A stretch of 64,000 bases of DNA from positions 930,001-994,000 of the forward strand of contig NZ_SOBN01000001.1 in NCBI RefSeq assembly GCF_004365705.1, read 5' to 3'. Positions 16,449 through 25,049 of this stretch are shown in pieces. Each line of letters opens with the position of its first letter. Position 1 is the first letter of the stretch. The DNA is from Streptomyces sp. 846.5 (GTDB taxonomy: Bacteria > Actinomycetota > Actinomycetes > Streptomycetales > Streptomycetaceae). Below the pieces are notes generated by a model. The model did not search any database. It saw only the letters and a program-made list of their open reading frames with translations, and was not told the origin of the DNA. The translations under genes and the position numbers were made by a program.

Positions 16449-17057
16449 GTGACGCCAGACGTTGATCTGCACGACCCCACGTGGACGGCGGCGGCTGACG
16501 CTTCCGTGCACGCAGCAGTCGAGGCTTCTCTGGGTGCGCCGGAGCGCTTCGCGCTCGTGTATGACGCCCACTACCGAGCTGTCCACCGTTATGTGGCCGC
16601 CCGGCTCGGGGCGGATGTGGCCGAGGACGTGGCGGCGGAGGTGTTTCTGACCGCCTTTCGGAAGCGCGGGAGCTTCGATCCGGCCCGGGGGCAGGTCCGG
16701 GCCTGGTTGTTCGGCATCGCCACCAACCTGGTCGGCCGCCACCGCCGCACCGAGCGGCGGCACTTCATGAACCTGCGCGCGGGAGAGACCGATGCCGAGA
16801 CCGGTTTCGAGGACACCGTCGCCGACCAGGTCGCCGCACAGCGGCTGCGGCCCCAGCTCGGCGAGGCACTGGCCACGCTCGCCCGGGACGACCGGGACGT
16901 CCTGCTGCTGATCGCGGTGGCCGGGCTCAGCTACGCCGAGGTCGCCCAGGCGCTCAGCATTCCCTCGGGCACGGTCGGCTCCCGGATGAACCGGGCCCGC
17001 ACGAAGATGCGGCGGCTGCTGGAGCCCGCCCTCGCACCGCACGCAACCACCAACTAG
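16449..17057 (+). CDS. ECF-family RNA polymerase sigma factor
   Basis: 202 residues from GTG 16449 (AGGGA upstream). Region 2: FALVYDAHYRAVHRYVAARLG, DVAEDVAAEVFLTAFRKRGSF, RAWLFGIATNLVGRHRR. Region 4: LATLARDDRDVLLLIAVAGLSYAEVAQALSIPSGTVGSRMNRARTKMRRLL, with a complete helix-turn-helix. Length and layout are normal for an ECF sigma. It is followed 17 bp later by a CU044_5270-type membrane protein and then a secreted propeller protein, in a likely three-gene unit. The middle protein may act as its anti-sigma factor, but no zinc-binding HxxxCxxC motif is seen there, so this is inference. Confidence 0.9.
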   Translation: MTPDVDLHDPTWTAAADASVHAAVEASLGAPERFALVYDAHYRAVHRYVAARLGADVAEDVAAEVFLTAFRKRGSFDPARGQVRAWLFGIATNLVGRHRRTERRHFMNLRAGETDAETGFEDTVADQVAAQRLRPQLGEALATLARDDRDVLLLIAVAGLSYAEVAQALSIPSGTVGSRMNRARTKMRRLLEPALAPHATTN

Positions 17058-17074
17058 CGGAACAGGGAACCACC

Positions 17075-18052
17075 ATGGATGAACTCACGTTGATCGGGAA
17101 CGCACTGGCCGGGCCCGAGACCGAACCGAGCCAGGAAGCCGTGGAGCGCGGCCGGGCTGCCCTGCTGAGCGCGGCACGCACCCAGCGCCGACCCCGCCGT
17201 TGGACGCTTCGGCTGGCGCTGACCGGAGTCACCGCAGCAACAGCCGCCGTCGCGGTGGCCGTGACCGTCGCCCAGCCCACCACCACCCCCGGTCACCGGC
17301 CGCCGGCCACCGCCGCGAACGCCTCGACGTTCCTGAGCCAGGTCTCCTACGTCCAGTCGACGCAGAGCGCCGACTGGGCCAACGCGCCCTACTGGCAGAT
17401 CAGCACCGTCGCGGTCGAGGCGGACGGGTCGCGGGTCGAAGTGCAGAAGCTCCTGGCCCACCAGGCCAGCCAGCTCTCGCACCTGCGCGTCACCTCGCCC
17501 GTGCACGAGGACAAGACGTCACCGGGCCCCGGCCGGTTCAGCATCGGCACCCGCAACCTGAGCTGGGAGCAGCTCGACGCGCTGCCCATCGACACGGCCG
17601 CGCTGAGCTCCGTGCTGGAGAAATTCGCCAACCCCGGGCAGGACCGGTCCGAGGAGGTCTTCACCGTCATCGGCGACCTCCTTGACTCCCCCGCCTCACC
17701 GAAGCTGCGCAGCGCGCTGTACCGGGTGGCCGCGCAGCTGCCCGGCGTCCGTCTGGTGGGCAGGGCCACCGACGCCGCCGGTCGGTCCGGCACAGAGGTG
17801 GAACGGGCCGACGGCAAGATCGTCGTCCACTACCTCATCGACCCGGCCAACGGCCAGCTGCTCGAAACCTTCGTCACGGCCGCCGTGGCCCTCCCCGCGC
17901 TGCCCGCCTCCCCCACGCCGTCGATGGCCGGACTGGACGGCGTCGTCCAGGGACGCAACCAGTCCGGTGGCCGGCCCGCCCTCCGGGCCGGAGCGGTCGT
18001 GGAGCGGCTGACATTCCTCACGGTCGGCCCCGCCGACAGCGCCACCGGCTGA
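17075..18052 (+). CDS. CU044_5270 family membrane protein
   Basis: 325 residues. A cytoplasmic N-terminus (about 45 residues), one TM helix (LALTGVTAATAAVAVAVTVA) and a large extracytoplasmic domain. It has the CU044_5270 layout: an opening MDELTLIGNAL, then SWEQLDALPIDTAAL and VFTVIGDLLDSPASPKLRSALYRVAAQLPGV, ending with DPANGQLLETF-type strands. Family members sit directly after ECF sigma genes in actinobacteria and are often thought to be sigma regulators, though a mechanism is not established. The gene starts 17 bp after the sigma gene with a good GGAAC(C) leader, so co-transcription is likely. Confidence 0.82.
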   Translation: MDELTLIGNALAGPETEPSQEAVERGRAALLSAARTQRRPRRWTLRLALTGVTAATAAVAVAVTVAQPTTTPGHRPPATAANASTFLSQVSYVQSTQSADWANAPYWQISTVAVEADGSRVEVQKLLAHQASQLSHLRVTSPVHEDKTSPGPGRFSIGTRNLSWEQLDALPIDTAALSSVLEKFANPGQDRSEEVFTVIGDLLDSPASPKLRSALYRVAAQLPGVRLVGRATDAAGRSGTEVERADGKIVVHYLIDPANGQLLETFVTAAVALPALPASPTPSMAGLDGVVQGRNQSGGRPALRAGAVVERLTFLTVGPADSATG

Positions 18053-18101
18053 CCGCGGGCCACCCACCACGACCCCGAATCCCCAGAACAGGAGCATCAC
18101 C

Positions 18102-19307
18102 GTGTCTCGCACCAAGCTGTTGACCGCCGCCACCGCGGTATCCATCGCTGCCGGGGCCTTCAGCCCAGCCGTTACGGCCTCGGCTGCTCCGGCCCCGGCG
18201 CGTACGCCGGTCTGGACGGCCTCCGCCGTGCCGACCAAGGACATCATCCTCACCAGCGCCGCCCAGCCCGATGCGCACACCACCTGGGCGGCAGGGTTCC
18301 AGATCATCCGGATCGGCCCGAAGATCACCCAGCACCTGCCGGTCCTGCTGACCCGAAAGGACGGGGACGCGCGTGGTTGGACGGCCACGGCAACCGCGCC
18401 CCTACCCGCCGGCAGCTACACCCGGATCAACGCCGTCACCGCAGTCTCGGGCCGCGACGGCTGGCTGGTCGGCGACGACGCCGCGACCGTGGGCGGCATC
18501 GTCACCGAGCACTGGAACGGCGCGGCCTGGAAGCTGGTGAAGGCTCCCGTTCCAGCTGCGACCGTCCTGACCAGTGCCGGATTCCTGGAAGTGTCCGGAG
18601 CCGACAGCCGTGACGTGTGGGCGGTGGGCTGGGCCCAGGTCCGCGGTGCGGGCGATGGCCCGAACGGACATCTGGAGGGACTGGTCGAGCACTGGAACGG
18701 CACCGGCTGGAAGCCCGTACCGCTCCCGAAACTGGCCGGGGGCTGGGCACTCAACGCCGTGACCGAGATCAACCCCCACGACCTGTGGGCGGTCGGCATG
18801 ACCATGGACGACGACCAGCCGGTACTGCTGCACTCCGACGGGCACGCCTGGACCCAGGTCCCCACCCCGCGGTATCGCGGCGTCTTCGGCGAGTTCAACG
18901 CAGTCGCAGCCCGCGGACCGAACGACGTGTGGGCCGTGGGCCGGGCGATGCTCGACCCGGTGGACACGGGTGTGGGACACGCCCTGGTCGAGCACTGGAA
19001 CGGCCACACCTGGCAGCAGGTCGCCACGCCGAGCGCGGCAGGCCGCATCGCATCCGTCGCCCTGACCTCCCAGGGCGTCACCGTGGTCGGGCGAACAACC
19101 CTGGCCCCGTACCCCGGTCCCGGCTCGGACGGCTACGCCATGCGGTTCTCCGACGGGACATGGCAGCCCCTCGGCCTCCCCGCCGGCACGCTCTTCGACC
19201 CCAGCGGCGTCGTGGTATCGCCCCAGCACCGGACCACGATCGTGGGTGAAATCGCCGACCCCACCCGGACCATGACGCAGTCGATGACCCTCACCAGTCA
19301 CAACTGA
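18102..19307 (+). CDS. Secreted beta-propeller-like repeat protein
   Basis: 401 residues from a GTG with AGGAGCATCACC upstream. A signal peptide (LLTAATAVSIAAGAFSPAVTASAAPA) is followed by repeated blades with the pattern [SN]-x-D-x-W-A-V-G ... E-H-W-N-G-x-x-W-x-x-V. Examples are DSRDVWAVGWAQ, VEHWNGTGWKPV, HDLWAVGMTM, NDVWAVGRAM and VEHWNGHTWQQV. This suggests a propeller fold exported to the surface. No catalytic residues are recognised. It lies 49 bp after the CU044_5270 gene and is probably the third member of the ECF sigma unit, perhaps an envelope protein controlled by it. Confidence 0.75.
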   Translation: MSRTKLLTAATAVSIAAGAFSPAVTASAAPAPARTPVWTASAVPTKDIILTSAAQPDAHTTWAAGFQIIRIGPKITQHLPVLLTRKDGDARGWTATATAPLPAGSYTRINAVTAVSGRDGWLVGDDAATVGGIVTEHWNGAAWKLVKAPVPAATVLTSAGFLEVSGADSRDVWAVGWAQVRGAGDGPNGHLEGLVEHWNGTGWKPVPLPKLAGGWALNAVTEINPHDLWAVGMTMDDDQPVLLHSDGHAWTQVPTPRYRGVFGEFNAVAARGPNDVWAVGRAMLDPVDTGVGHALVEHWNGHTWQQVATPSAAGRIASVALTSQGVTVVGRTTLAPYPGPGSDGYAMRFSDGTWQPLGLPAGTLFDPSGVVVSPQHRTTIVGEIADPTRTMTQSMTLTSHN

Positions 19308-19330
19308 GCCACCCTCGCTGCGGCGGTTAA

Positions 19331-19771
19331 ATGCGTCAGTTCCCTTCCTCCGCAAGCATCCTGACGGATGATGGAGGAGTGGAGAATCGCAGTCGGGGAT
19401 ACGTGTGGGCCGGGGTCGCGCTGGCGACCACCGGGCTGGGGACCGCGCTGGTGGCCTGGGTCGGCCTGGACCGGGCGAACCAGTACATCGGCGTGCCCGC
19501 CGCCGTCGCGGCGTTCCTGGGCCTGGCGCTGAGCGTGTACGGCGTCTTCGCTCCGCCGCCGCAGCCCGGCGGGAGTCATAACGCCGGAACGAAGGTGACC
19601 CAGGTACTGCGCGGCGTCGAGATCCGCGGCAACAGCGTCATGGTCGCGCAGGACCAGCTCAAGGGCGACGCCGAGGCCGAGATCTCCCAGACCGTCGAGG
19701 ACGTCACCATCGAGGGCTCCCACACGATGACGGGACAGCGCGGCACCGACGCGGGTGCGGACCCGGCATGA
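19331..19771 (+). CDS. Two-TM small protein with tandem RHIM/BASS-like motifs (candidate effector)
   Basis: 146 residues from ATG 19331. GTG 19379 (V17) is an alternative; a GGAGGA abuts it, too close for ideal spacing. Two TM helices follow (about 24-46 and 53-74), then a Pro-rich turn and a C-terminal tail. The tail holds two copies of one motif 29 residues apart: T87-Q107 (TKVTQVLRGVEIRGN...Q) and E117-Q136 (EISQTVEDVTIEG...Q). The first aligns without gaps to the N-terminus of the next protein (residues 12-33) at 10 of 22 identical positions, including TK.T..L..V...GN and QD. Its stop overlaps the NTPase start (ATGA). I infer a membrane effector gated by the partner through motif stacking. 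Confidence 0.65.
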   Translation: MRQFPSSASILTDDGGVENRSRGYVWAGVALATTGLGTALVAWVGLDRANQYIGVPAAVAAFLGLALSVYGVFAPPPQPGGSHNAGTKVTQVLRGVEIRGNSVMVAQDQLKGDAEAEISQTVEDVTIEGSHTMTGQRGTDAGADPA

Positions 19772-22700
19772 CGCCGGCACGACGGACACGGTCCGGCAGC
19801 ACCAAGATCACCAACATACTCAGCAACGTCACCGTCCACGGCAATGTCACCCAGGTCGGCCAGGACTTCGGCGACCACTACACCTACGAGGGACCCCGCA
19901 CACCCTTCCGCCTGGTCGAAGCCGCCGACCCTCGGCTCCCCCACCTCGCGCAGGCCCGGGCGCAGCCGAGTCTGCTGCTCGACGCGCGGCTCAGGGTGGT
20001 CGACTTCGCCGGCCGGGGCCTCTACCTGGCCTGGCTGTCCGCCTGGCGCGACGCGGACGCCGGTCCGCGACCGGCGGTGTTCCTGGTGCACGGCGAGGGC
20101 GGCTGCGGCAAGACCCGGCTCGCCGGGGAGTTCGCCCGGGACAGCGCGGCAGCCGGCTGGGCGGTGCGACAGGTGGTGTACGAGCCGTACGCACCGCCGC
20201 CGAAGCCCCTGCCTGCGGGCCGCCGGGCCCGGTGCGGCACGCTGCTGGTGGTCGACTACGCCGAGCGCTGGCCGATGGCGCACCTGCTGGCGCTGCTGAA
20301 CCATCAGGTGCTCACCGAGGGCGGACCGGTCCGGGTCCTCATCCTCTCCCGCTCCGCCGGGACCTGGTGGAACGCGCTGTCCGTCCGGCTGCATCGCGAC
20401 GGGCTCCCCGGGGAGGCGCACTACCTGCCACCGCTGTCCAGCAGCGGGCGCAGCGCGGCCCGGCTCTACGAGGCGGCCCGCGACCGCTTCGCACAGGTAC
20501 TGCAGCTCGACGACCGCACGTTCCGCGCCCAGGACACCCCGGACCTGTCCGGCGACGGCTTCGACCTGGTGCTCGCGGTGCACATGGCCGCACTGGTCGC
20601 GGTGGACACCCGGCTGCGGCACGAGGCACCCGTGCCCGCCGACCCCGCCCGCCTGTCGGCCTATCTGATCGCCCGTGAGCAGGTCGCCTGGCGGACCCTG
20701 CCCGTCGAGGAGGACGGGCGGGCGCGCTCCGGCGAGGTCCCGCTGGGGCGCGCGGTCCACATCGCGGCACTGACCGGTCCGGTCGCCCACTCCGAGGGAA
20801 CGGCGCTGCTGGGGCGGCTCGGGGTGACCGAATCGCCTGCTGCAGCGGCTTCGCTGCTGGTCGACCACAGGCTGCTGTATCCGCCGCGCCAGTCGGCCGA
20901 CGTGCTCGAACCGCTCTATCCGGACCGGCTGGCCGAGGACTTCGTCGCGCTGTCCACCCCGGGTCCGGGGGGACCGAGCGGGTTCGCCGATCCCTGGGCC
21001 ATCGACGTGGCCGCCGAACTGCTCGGCGTGTCCGCCCCCGATGCGGCACCCCGGTGGTTCGGCCGTGCCGTCACCGTCCTGATCGAGACGGCACGCCGCT
21101 GGCCGTCCATCGCCACCGGCCAGCTCTTCCCGCTGCTGGCCGACCGGCCCGAGCTCGCGATCTCCGGCGGCGGAGCCGCGCTCGCGGCGCTGGCCGAGCT
21201 GGACGGACTCGACCGCGGGGTGCTCACGGCCGTTGAGGCAGCCCTCCCCGACCGCTCGGACTTCGAACTCGACCTCGGGGCAACCGCACTGACGCAGCGT
21301 CTGGTGGATCTCGACGGATCCGCCGACCCGGACCACGCCTCGGCCGACCGGGCCGCACTGCTGCACCGCCTGGCGCGGCGCTATGCGTTCTCGGGCCTCT
21401 ACCCGCAGGCGCTAGGCCCGGCGGAAGCGGCGGTCGCCTGCTGCCGCGCCCTCGCCACGTCCGCCGGGGTCGGCGAACAGGCCCGCACCGCAAGGGACCG
21501 GTTGGCGAAGGCCCTGCAAACCCTGAGCCGGATCCTGTCCGGGGTGGGACGCGGCGCGGATGCCCTGGCAGTGGCCAGGGAGGCCGTCGCCCTCTACCGC
21601 GACGGCACCGCACCGGGCCGGCAGCTGGACCGGGCCACCGCACAACTCGTCCTGGGAAACCGCCTGTTCGGACAGGCGCCGACCGCCGAGGCGATCGCCG
21701 CGTACGAGGAGTCGCTGGAACTGCACCGAGCCCTGGCCGCGACCGATCCCTCGGCGGCCGCCCCCGGACTCGCCGATACGCTCTGGGGTCTGGCCCGACT
21801 GCTGAGCGATCTGGGACAGGACGACAGGGCCCTGGAGCTGACGGACGAACAGATCGCCGAGCTGCGGGCCCTGACGGCGGAGCGGCGCAATGAGTTCCTC
21901 GGTCAGCTGGCGCAGGCAGTCGCCGATCGCGCCGTCATGCTGAGTGATCTCAACCGCACGGACGAGCAGTTGGCAGCCAGCGAGGAGGCCGTGCAACTGT
22001 TCCGGGTGCTGGCGCAGGCCAACGGCCGCGCATTCCTGCCCGGACTGGCCAACGCGCTGGAGTGGTGGGGCATCGGACTCGCGGATGCGGGCAACCACGC
22101 CGAGGCCCTGCTCGTCACCCAGGAGTCCGTGGCGCTGTGGGAGCAGCTGGCGGAGTCCGGTCCATGGACCTATCCCTATCTGCGGGGCACAGCGCTCCGC
22201 TCCCTGTCGAACCGCCTGTCGGAGACGGGCCGGAACCAGGCGGCAGCGCGCGCGGCAACCGAAGCGGTCGCCCTGCTGCGCCCGCTGGCGGCCGACGAAC
22301 CGGAGGGAGCCTCGAGTGCCCTGGCCATGGCCCTGAGCGCGCAGGGGCTGCGCCTGCTCACCCTGAAGCGGTATCAGGAGGCGCTCGACAGTACCCAGGA
22401 GGCGATCACCCTCTATCGCTCCTTCCCCGGCTCCGACGACCGGACTACCGCCAGGTTGGCGGCCGAGCTGGGCGCCCTGGCCGGCGAGCTGGCCGGCCTC
22501 GGACGCCGCGCGGAGGCAGTGGCCGCGGCGCAGGAGCAGGTCGCCCTGGTGCGGGAGCTGGTGCGGAAGGGGTACGGGGGCGGCAGCGGGCGGGACCCAC
22601 GCGAGGCGCTCGCCTACGGACTGCTCACCCTCGCCGCACAGATCAGTGCCTGCGATCCCGACAGATCCGCGGCGGCGGCGGTCCCCGAAGCGGAGGCGCT

Positions 22701-24162
22701 GTCCCTGATGCGGGACCTCTACCGGGCCGAACCGGACCGGCACCGGCTCGGCCTGGCCCGGGCGGCCGGTGAGCTGGGCCAGCTCCTCTCCGATCTGCCG
22801 GGGCGCGGCGCGGAGGCCATCGCCCTGTCCGACGAGGGTCACGCGCTCGCGCTCGAGGACCTCGCCGCACACCCGGGCCACCGACAGCTCGTCATGGTCC
22901 GGTCCACAGCGGTGTTCGCCGTCATGGCGCGGCAGCTGACCGAGCTGGACCTGGAGCGGGCGCTGGAGATCCTGGACAGCCTGGAACAACTTCCCGCGCC
23001 CGGGGACCCCGAGGCCCTTGACGCGCGGTCCGGGCCGGCCGAACCGTGGCCGAACAGCGCCTCGCTGCTGCGCGACCGGGCCGTGGTACTGCGCCTGCTC
23101 GGCCGGGACGAGGAAAGTCTGAAGTGCCTGCGCTCCGCATTGGAACTGGAGTCCGCGGAACGCAGGGTCGACGCCGCAGTGGACCGCACCGCGCACCCGC
23201 TGCGCCGCATCGGGCGCCTGCTGGATCTGGACGCGTCCGAGCACGCGCACAGCGCGTCGGCACTGGCCACCCGGGTGATCGCAGCCCCGCCCGGGTCCTG
23301 GGAACGTCAGCTGGCCCAGCGGCTGCTCCGGAGACAGGCCAAGCAGGAGCGCCGCGCGCAGTCCGCCCGGCTCCCGGTGCGGACGACAGAGCCGCAGCAG
23401 CTCCCCCACAACCCCCCGACCGCCACGGAGCTCCTCGCGGACATCCAGGCCGCGGCCGCCGTCGATCCCCGGAGAAGCCCCTATGGACGGCGCAGCGAAG
23501 CGAGCGCCCTCGCGGCCCGGGGCGACCGGCGCGGAGTGGATCTGCTGCTCGCCCAGGTACTGGACGCCGGTCTGAGCCGGTCCGACCGCAGGAGCGCGGC
23601 GCAGGCACTGGTGAAGGCCGGTGACCCGCGCGGCCCGCACCTGCTGGCGGACCTGGATTCCTCAGCCTCCCCTGCGGAAGGACCTGAGCGCCCACTCGGT
23701 TGGCCGACCACCGGACTCGTGTCGCTCCCGCTCTCGGCCGGCCCGCCGTCAGCGGCACGGATTGCCACCGCGCTGCCTCCGGACCAGGACCGGGCGTACG
23801 GCAGGCGGGCCCGTGTCCTGGCCGCCCTGCTGCTTCCAGTCCCTTTCGCGCTGCTCCTGCTCACCGGCGCCGCCGTTGCCGCCGCACCGGGAAGCCACCC
23901 CGGCCCGGGCAACTGGCTCGCCCTCGTGGTCAGCGCGTCCCTGCTGCTTGAGATCACCTGGGAACTGACCGCCGGGATCCCCGCGTTCGCGGCACGGGCC
24001 TTCGCTGTCTCGCCTGCCCGGAGCACGGTCGCCCTGGGGTACTGCATGCTGTCGATCCCCCTGCTGTGGGTGCTCGGCTACACGCAGGCGCACTCGCTGC
24101 TGGGCTTCGCCCACGGCGCGGCCAGGGGATTCTGGCTGCTGCTGCTCTGGCGGTGGCCCTGA
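19768..24162 (+). CDS. STAND-type P-loop NTPase with TPR array, RHIM/BASS-like N-terminal motif and C-terminal TM helices
   Basis: 1464 residues. Residues 11-36 carry the motif shared with the preceding gene, with a core NVTVHGNVTQVGQDFGD resembling RHIM/BASS3 amyloid motifs (Q-V-G core). The NTPase has Walker A GEGGCGKT (109-116), Walker B TLLVVDYAE (158-166), and a sensor-like RVLILSRSAGTWW. About 500-1130 is an array of helical TPR-type repeats (LYPQALGPAEAAVACCRAL, ADALAVAREAVALYRDG, NHAEALLVTQESVALWEQL, NQAAARAATEAVALLRPL, YQEALDSTQEAITLYRS). A HEAT-like stretch follows near 1235-1300, and three to four hydrophobic helices cover 1348-1464. This is an NLR-like architecture. Start overlaps the upstream stop (ATGA). 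A defence or programmed-response role is inferred. Confidence 0.8.
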   Translation: MTPARRTRSGSTKITNILSNVTVHGNVTQVGQDFGDHYTYEGPRTPFRLVEAADPRLPHLAQARAQPSLLLDARLRVVDFAGRGLYLAWLSAWRDADAGPRPAVFLVHGEGGCGKTRLAGEFARDSAAAGWAVRQVVYEPYAPPPKPLPAGRRARCGTLLVVDYAERWPMAHLLALLNHQVLTEGGPVRVLILSRSAGTWWNALSVRLHRDGLPGEAHYLPPLSSSGRSAARLYEAARDRFAQVLQLDDRTFRAQDTPDLSGDGFDLVLAVHMAALVAVDTRLRHEAPVPADPARLSAYLIAREQVAWRTLPVEEDGRARSGEVPLGRAVHIAALTGPVAHSEGTALLGRLGVTESPAAAASLLVDHRLLYPPRQSADVLEPLYPDRLAEDFVALSTPGPGGPSGFADPWAIDVAAELLGVSAPDAAPRWFGRAVTVLIETARRWPSIATGQLFPLLADRPELAISGGGAALAALAELDGLDRGVLTAVEAALPDRSDFELDLGATALTQRLVDLDGSADPDHASADRAALLHRLARRYAFSGLYPQALGPAEAAVACCRALATSAGVGEQARTARDRLAKALQTLSRILSGVGRGADALAVAREAVALYRDGTAPGRQLDRATAQLVLGNRLFGQAPTAEAIAAYEESLELHRALAATDPSAAAPGLADTLWGLARLLSDLGQDDRALELTDEQIAELRALTAERRNEFLGQLAQAVADRAVMLSDLNRTDEQLAASEEAVQLFRVLAQANGRAFLPGLANALEWWGIGLADAGNHAEALLVTQESVALWEQLAESGPWTYPYLRGTALRSLSNRLSETGRNQAAARAATEAVALLRPLAADEPEGASSALAMALSAQGLRLLTLKRYQEALDSTQEAITLYRSFPGSDDRTTARLAAELGALAGELAGLGRRAEAVAAAQEQVALVRELVRKGYGGGSGRDPREALAYGLLTLAAQISACDPDRSAAAAVPEAEALSLMRDLYRAEPDRHRLGLARAAGELGQLLSDLPGRGAEAIALSDEGHALALEDLAAHPGHRQLVMVRSTAVFAVMARQLTELDLERALEILDSLEQLPAPGDPEALDARSGPAEPWPNSASLLRDRAVVLRLLGRDEESLKCLRSALELESAERRVDAAVDRTAHPLRRIGRLLDLDASEHAHSASALATRVIAAPPGSWERQLAQRLLRRQAKQERRAQSARLPVRTTEPQQLPHNPPTATELLADIQAAAAVDPRRSPYGRRSEASALAARGDRRGVDLLLAQVLDAGLSRSDRRSAAQALVKAGDPRGPHLLADLDSSASPAEGPERPLGWPTTGLVSLPLSAGPPSAARIATALPPDQDRAYGRRARVLAALLLPVPFALLLLTGAAVAAAPGSHPGPGNWLALVVSASLLLEITWELTAGIPAFAARAFAVSPARSTVALGYCMLSIPLLWVLGYTQAHSLLGFAHGAARGFWLLLLWRWP

Positions 24163-24169
24163 CCGGGCC

Positions 24170-24379
24170 TCAGTCGCGCCGCTGCTCGGAGGATTTCTCC
24201 TGATCCCGCCGGGGGCTGTCCGTCCGGGTGACCGTCCTTGTGACCGTCGTGGCGATGATCTCGCTCACCGCCCGACCGCCGGCCATGTTCGGACACTCCG
24301 GCCGGAAGATCGGGCACACCCCCTCGAAAACACTGCCCGGGCACAGCCTCTTCTTCATTCCACAGGAACGTCTGGACAT
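24170..24379 (-). CDS. Small protein of unknown function
   Basis: 69 residues from ATG 24379, with GAGGTGGGGG upstream; GTG 24388 is an in-frame alternative. I do not recognise the family. The coding signal is strong: about 90% of third codon positions are G or C while first and second positions are mixed, unlike a random antisense frame. The product is polar with three cysteines in LCPGSVFEGVCPIFRPECP, then EIIATTVTRTVTRTD and a charged tail, with no TM segment. It is convergent with the NTPase gene (stops 8 bp apart) and occupies most of the otherwise empty 350 bp before the sigma gene. Confidence 0.5.
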   Translation of the reverse strand: MSRRSCGMKKRLCPGSVFEGVCPIFRPECPNMAGGRAVSEIIATTVTRTVTRTDSPRRDQEKSSEQRRD

Positions 24380-24516
24380 GACCCCCACCTCTGCCTCGCC
24401 TCAGCATCCAGGCCTCATGTCAACGCGGAATCGCTCATCACTTCAAGACCCGTGCAGCAGATTGCGCCGGACGTCGCGTTAAGGAGGCAGACACTTCTCC
24501 ACCGGGCGGGGGCGCC

Positions 24517-25047
24517 ATGGCACCGACTTTTGAGGACTATGTGGCCGGTCGGGGCCAAGCGCTTGTGCGGCTCGCCTTCCTGCTGTGCGCGGACCGGCAT
24601 CTCGCCGAGGATCTGACCCAGGACACCCTCCTCCGGGCCCACCGGCGCTGGAAACGGCTCTCCGCGCTCGACCATCCCGACGCCTATGTCCGACGGATAC
24701 TCCTGAACGAGTACCTGAGCTGGCGAAGACGCCGCAGCAGCACGGAGTTGCCGGTCGGTCCCGGCGAGCAGGGTCCCGCCGCAGGATCGGTGGTGGAGGA
24801 TGCGTCCGACGGCTTCGCCGCCCGTGACGTGGCCTGGCGGCTGCTGGCCACCCTGCCGCGGCGTCAGCGCGCGGTGCTGGTGCTGCGCTTCTACGAGGAC
24901 CTGAGCGACCAGCAGATCGCCGAGGTCATGGGCTGTGCCGCCGCGACCGTCCGCAGCCAGGCCGCACGCGCCCTGGCCACCTTGCGCGCCGCCCCGGGCC
25001 TGGGCGCCCTGGTCCACACCCGTGCATTCACAACCGAGGAGGCCTGA
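24517..25047 (+). CDS. SigE-family (ECF) RNA polymerase sigma factor
   Basis: 176 residues. Region 2 is FEDYVAGRGQALVRLAFLLCADRHLAEDLTQDTLLRAHRRWKRL and HPDAYVRRILLNEYLSWRRRR, the layout of Streptomyces SigE-family ECF factors. Region 4 is LATLPRRQRAVLVLRFYEDLSDQQIAEVMGCAAATVRSQAARALATLR. It starts at ATG 24517 after a G-rich leader; a perfect AAGGAGG lies 34 bp upstream but has no start codon at the right distance. The next gene begins 3 bp after its stop, so the two are co-translated. Confidence 0.88.
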   Translation: MAPTFEDYVAGRGQALVRLAFLLCADRHLAEDLTQDTLLRAHRRWKRLSALDHPDAYVRRILLNEYLSWRRRRSSTELPVGPGEQGPAAGSVVEDASDGFAARDVAWRLLATLPRRQRAVLVLRFYEDLSDQQIAEVMGCAAATVRSQAARALATLRAAPGLGALVHTRAFTTEEA

Positions 25048-25049
25048 CC

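Noticed and set aside
21412..23640. 742-residue minus-strand frame opposite the TPR NTPase
   Set aside because: Mirror of TPR coding sequence; Gln/Gly/Arg-rich with no domain pattern.
24480..24516. AAGGAGG at 24482-24489 as SD for an earlier start of the SigE-type gene
   Set aside because: No ATG, GTG or TTG lies at a usable distance; ATG 24517 gives the normal family N-terminus.
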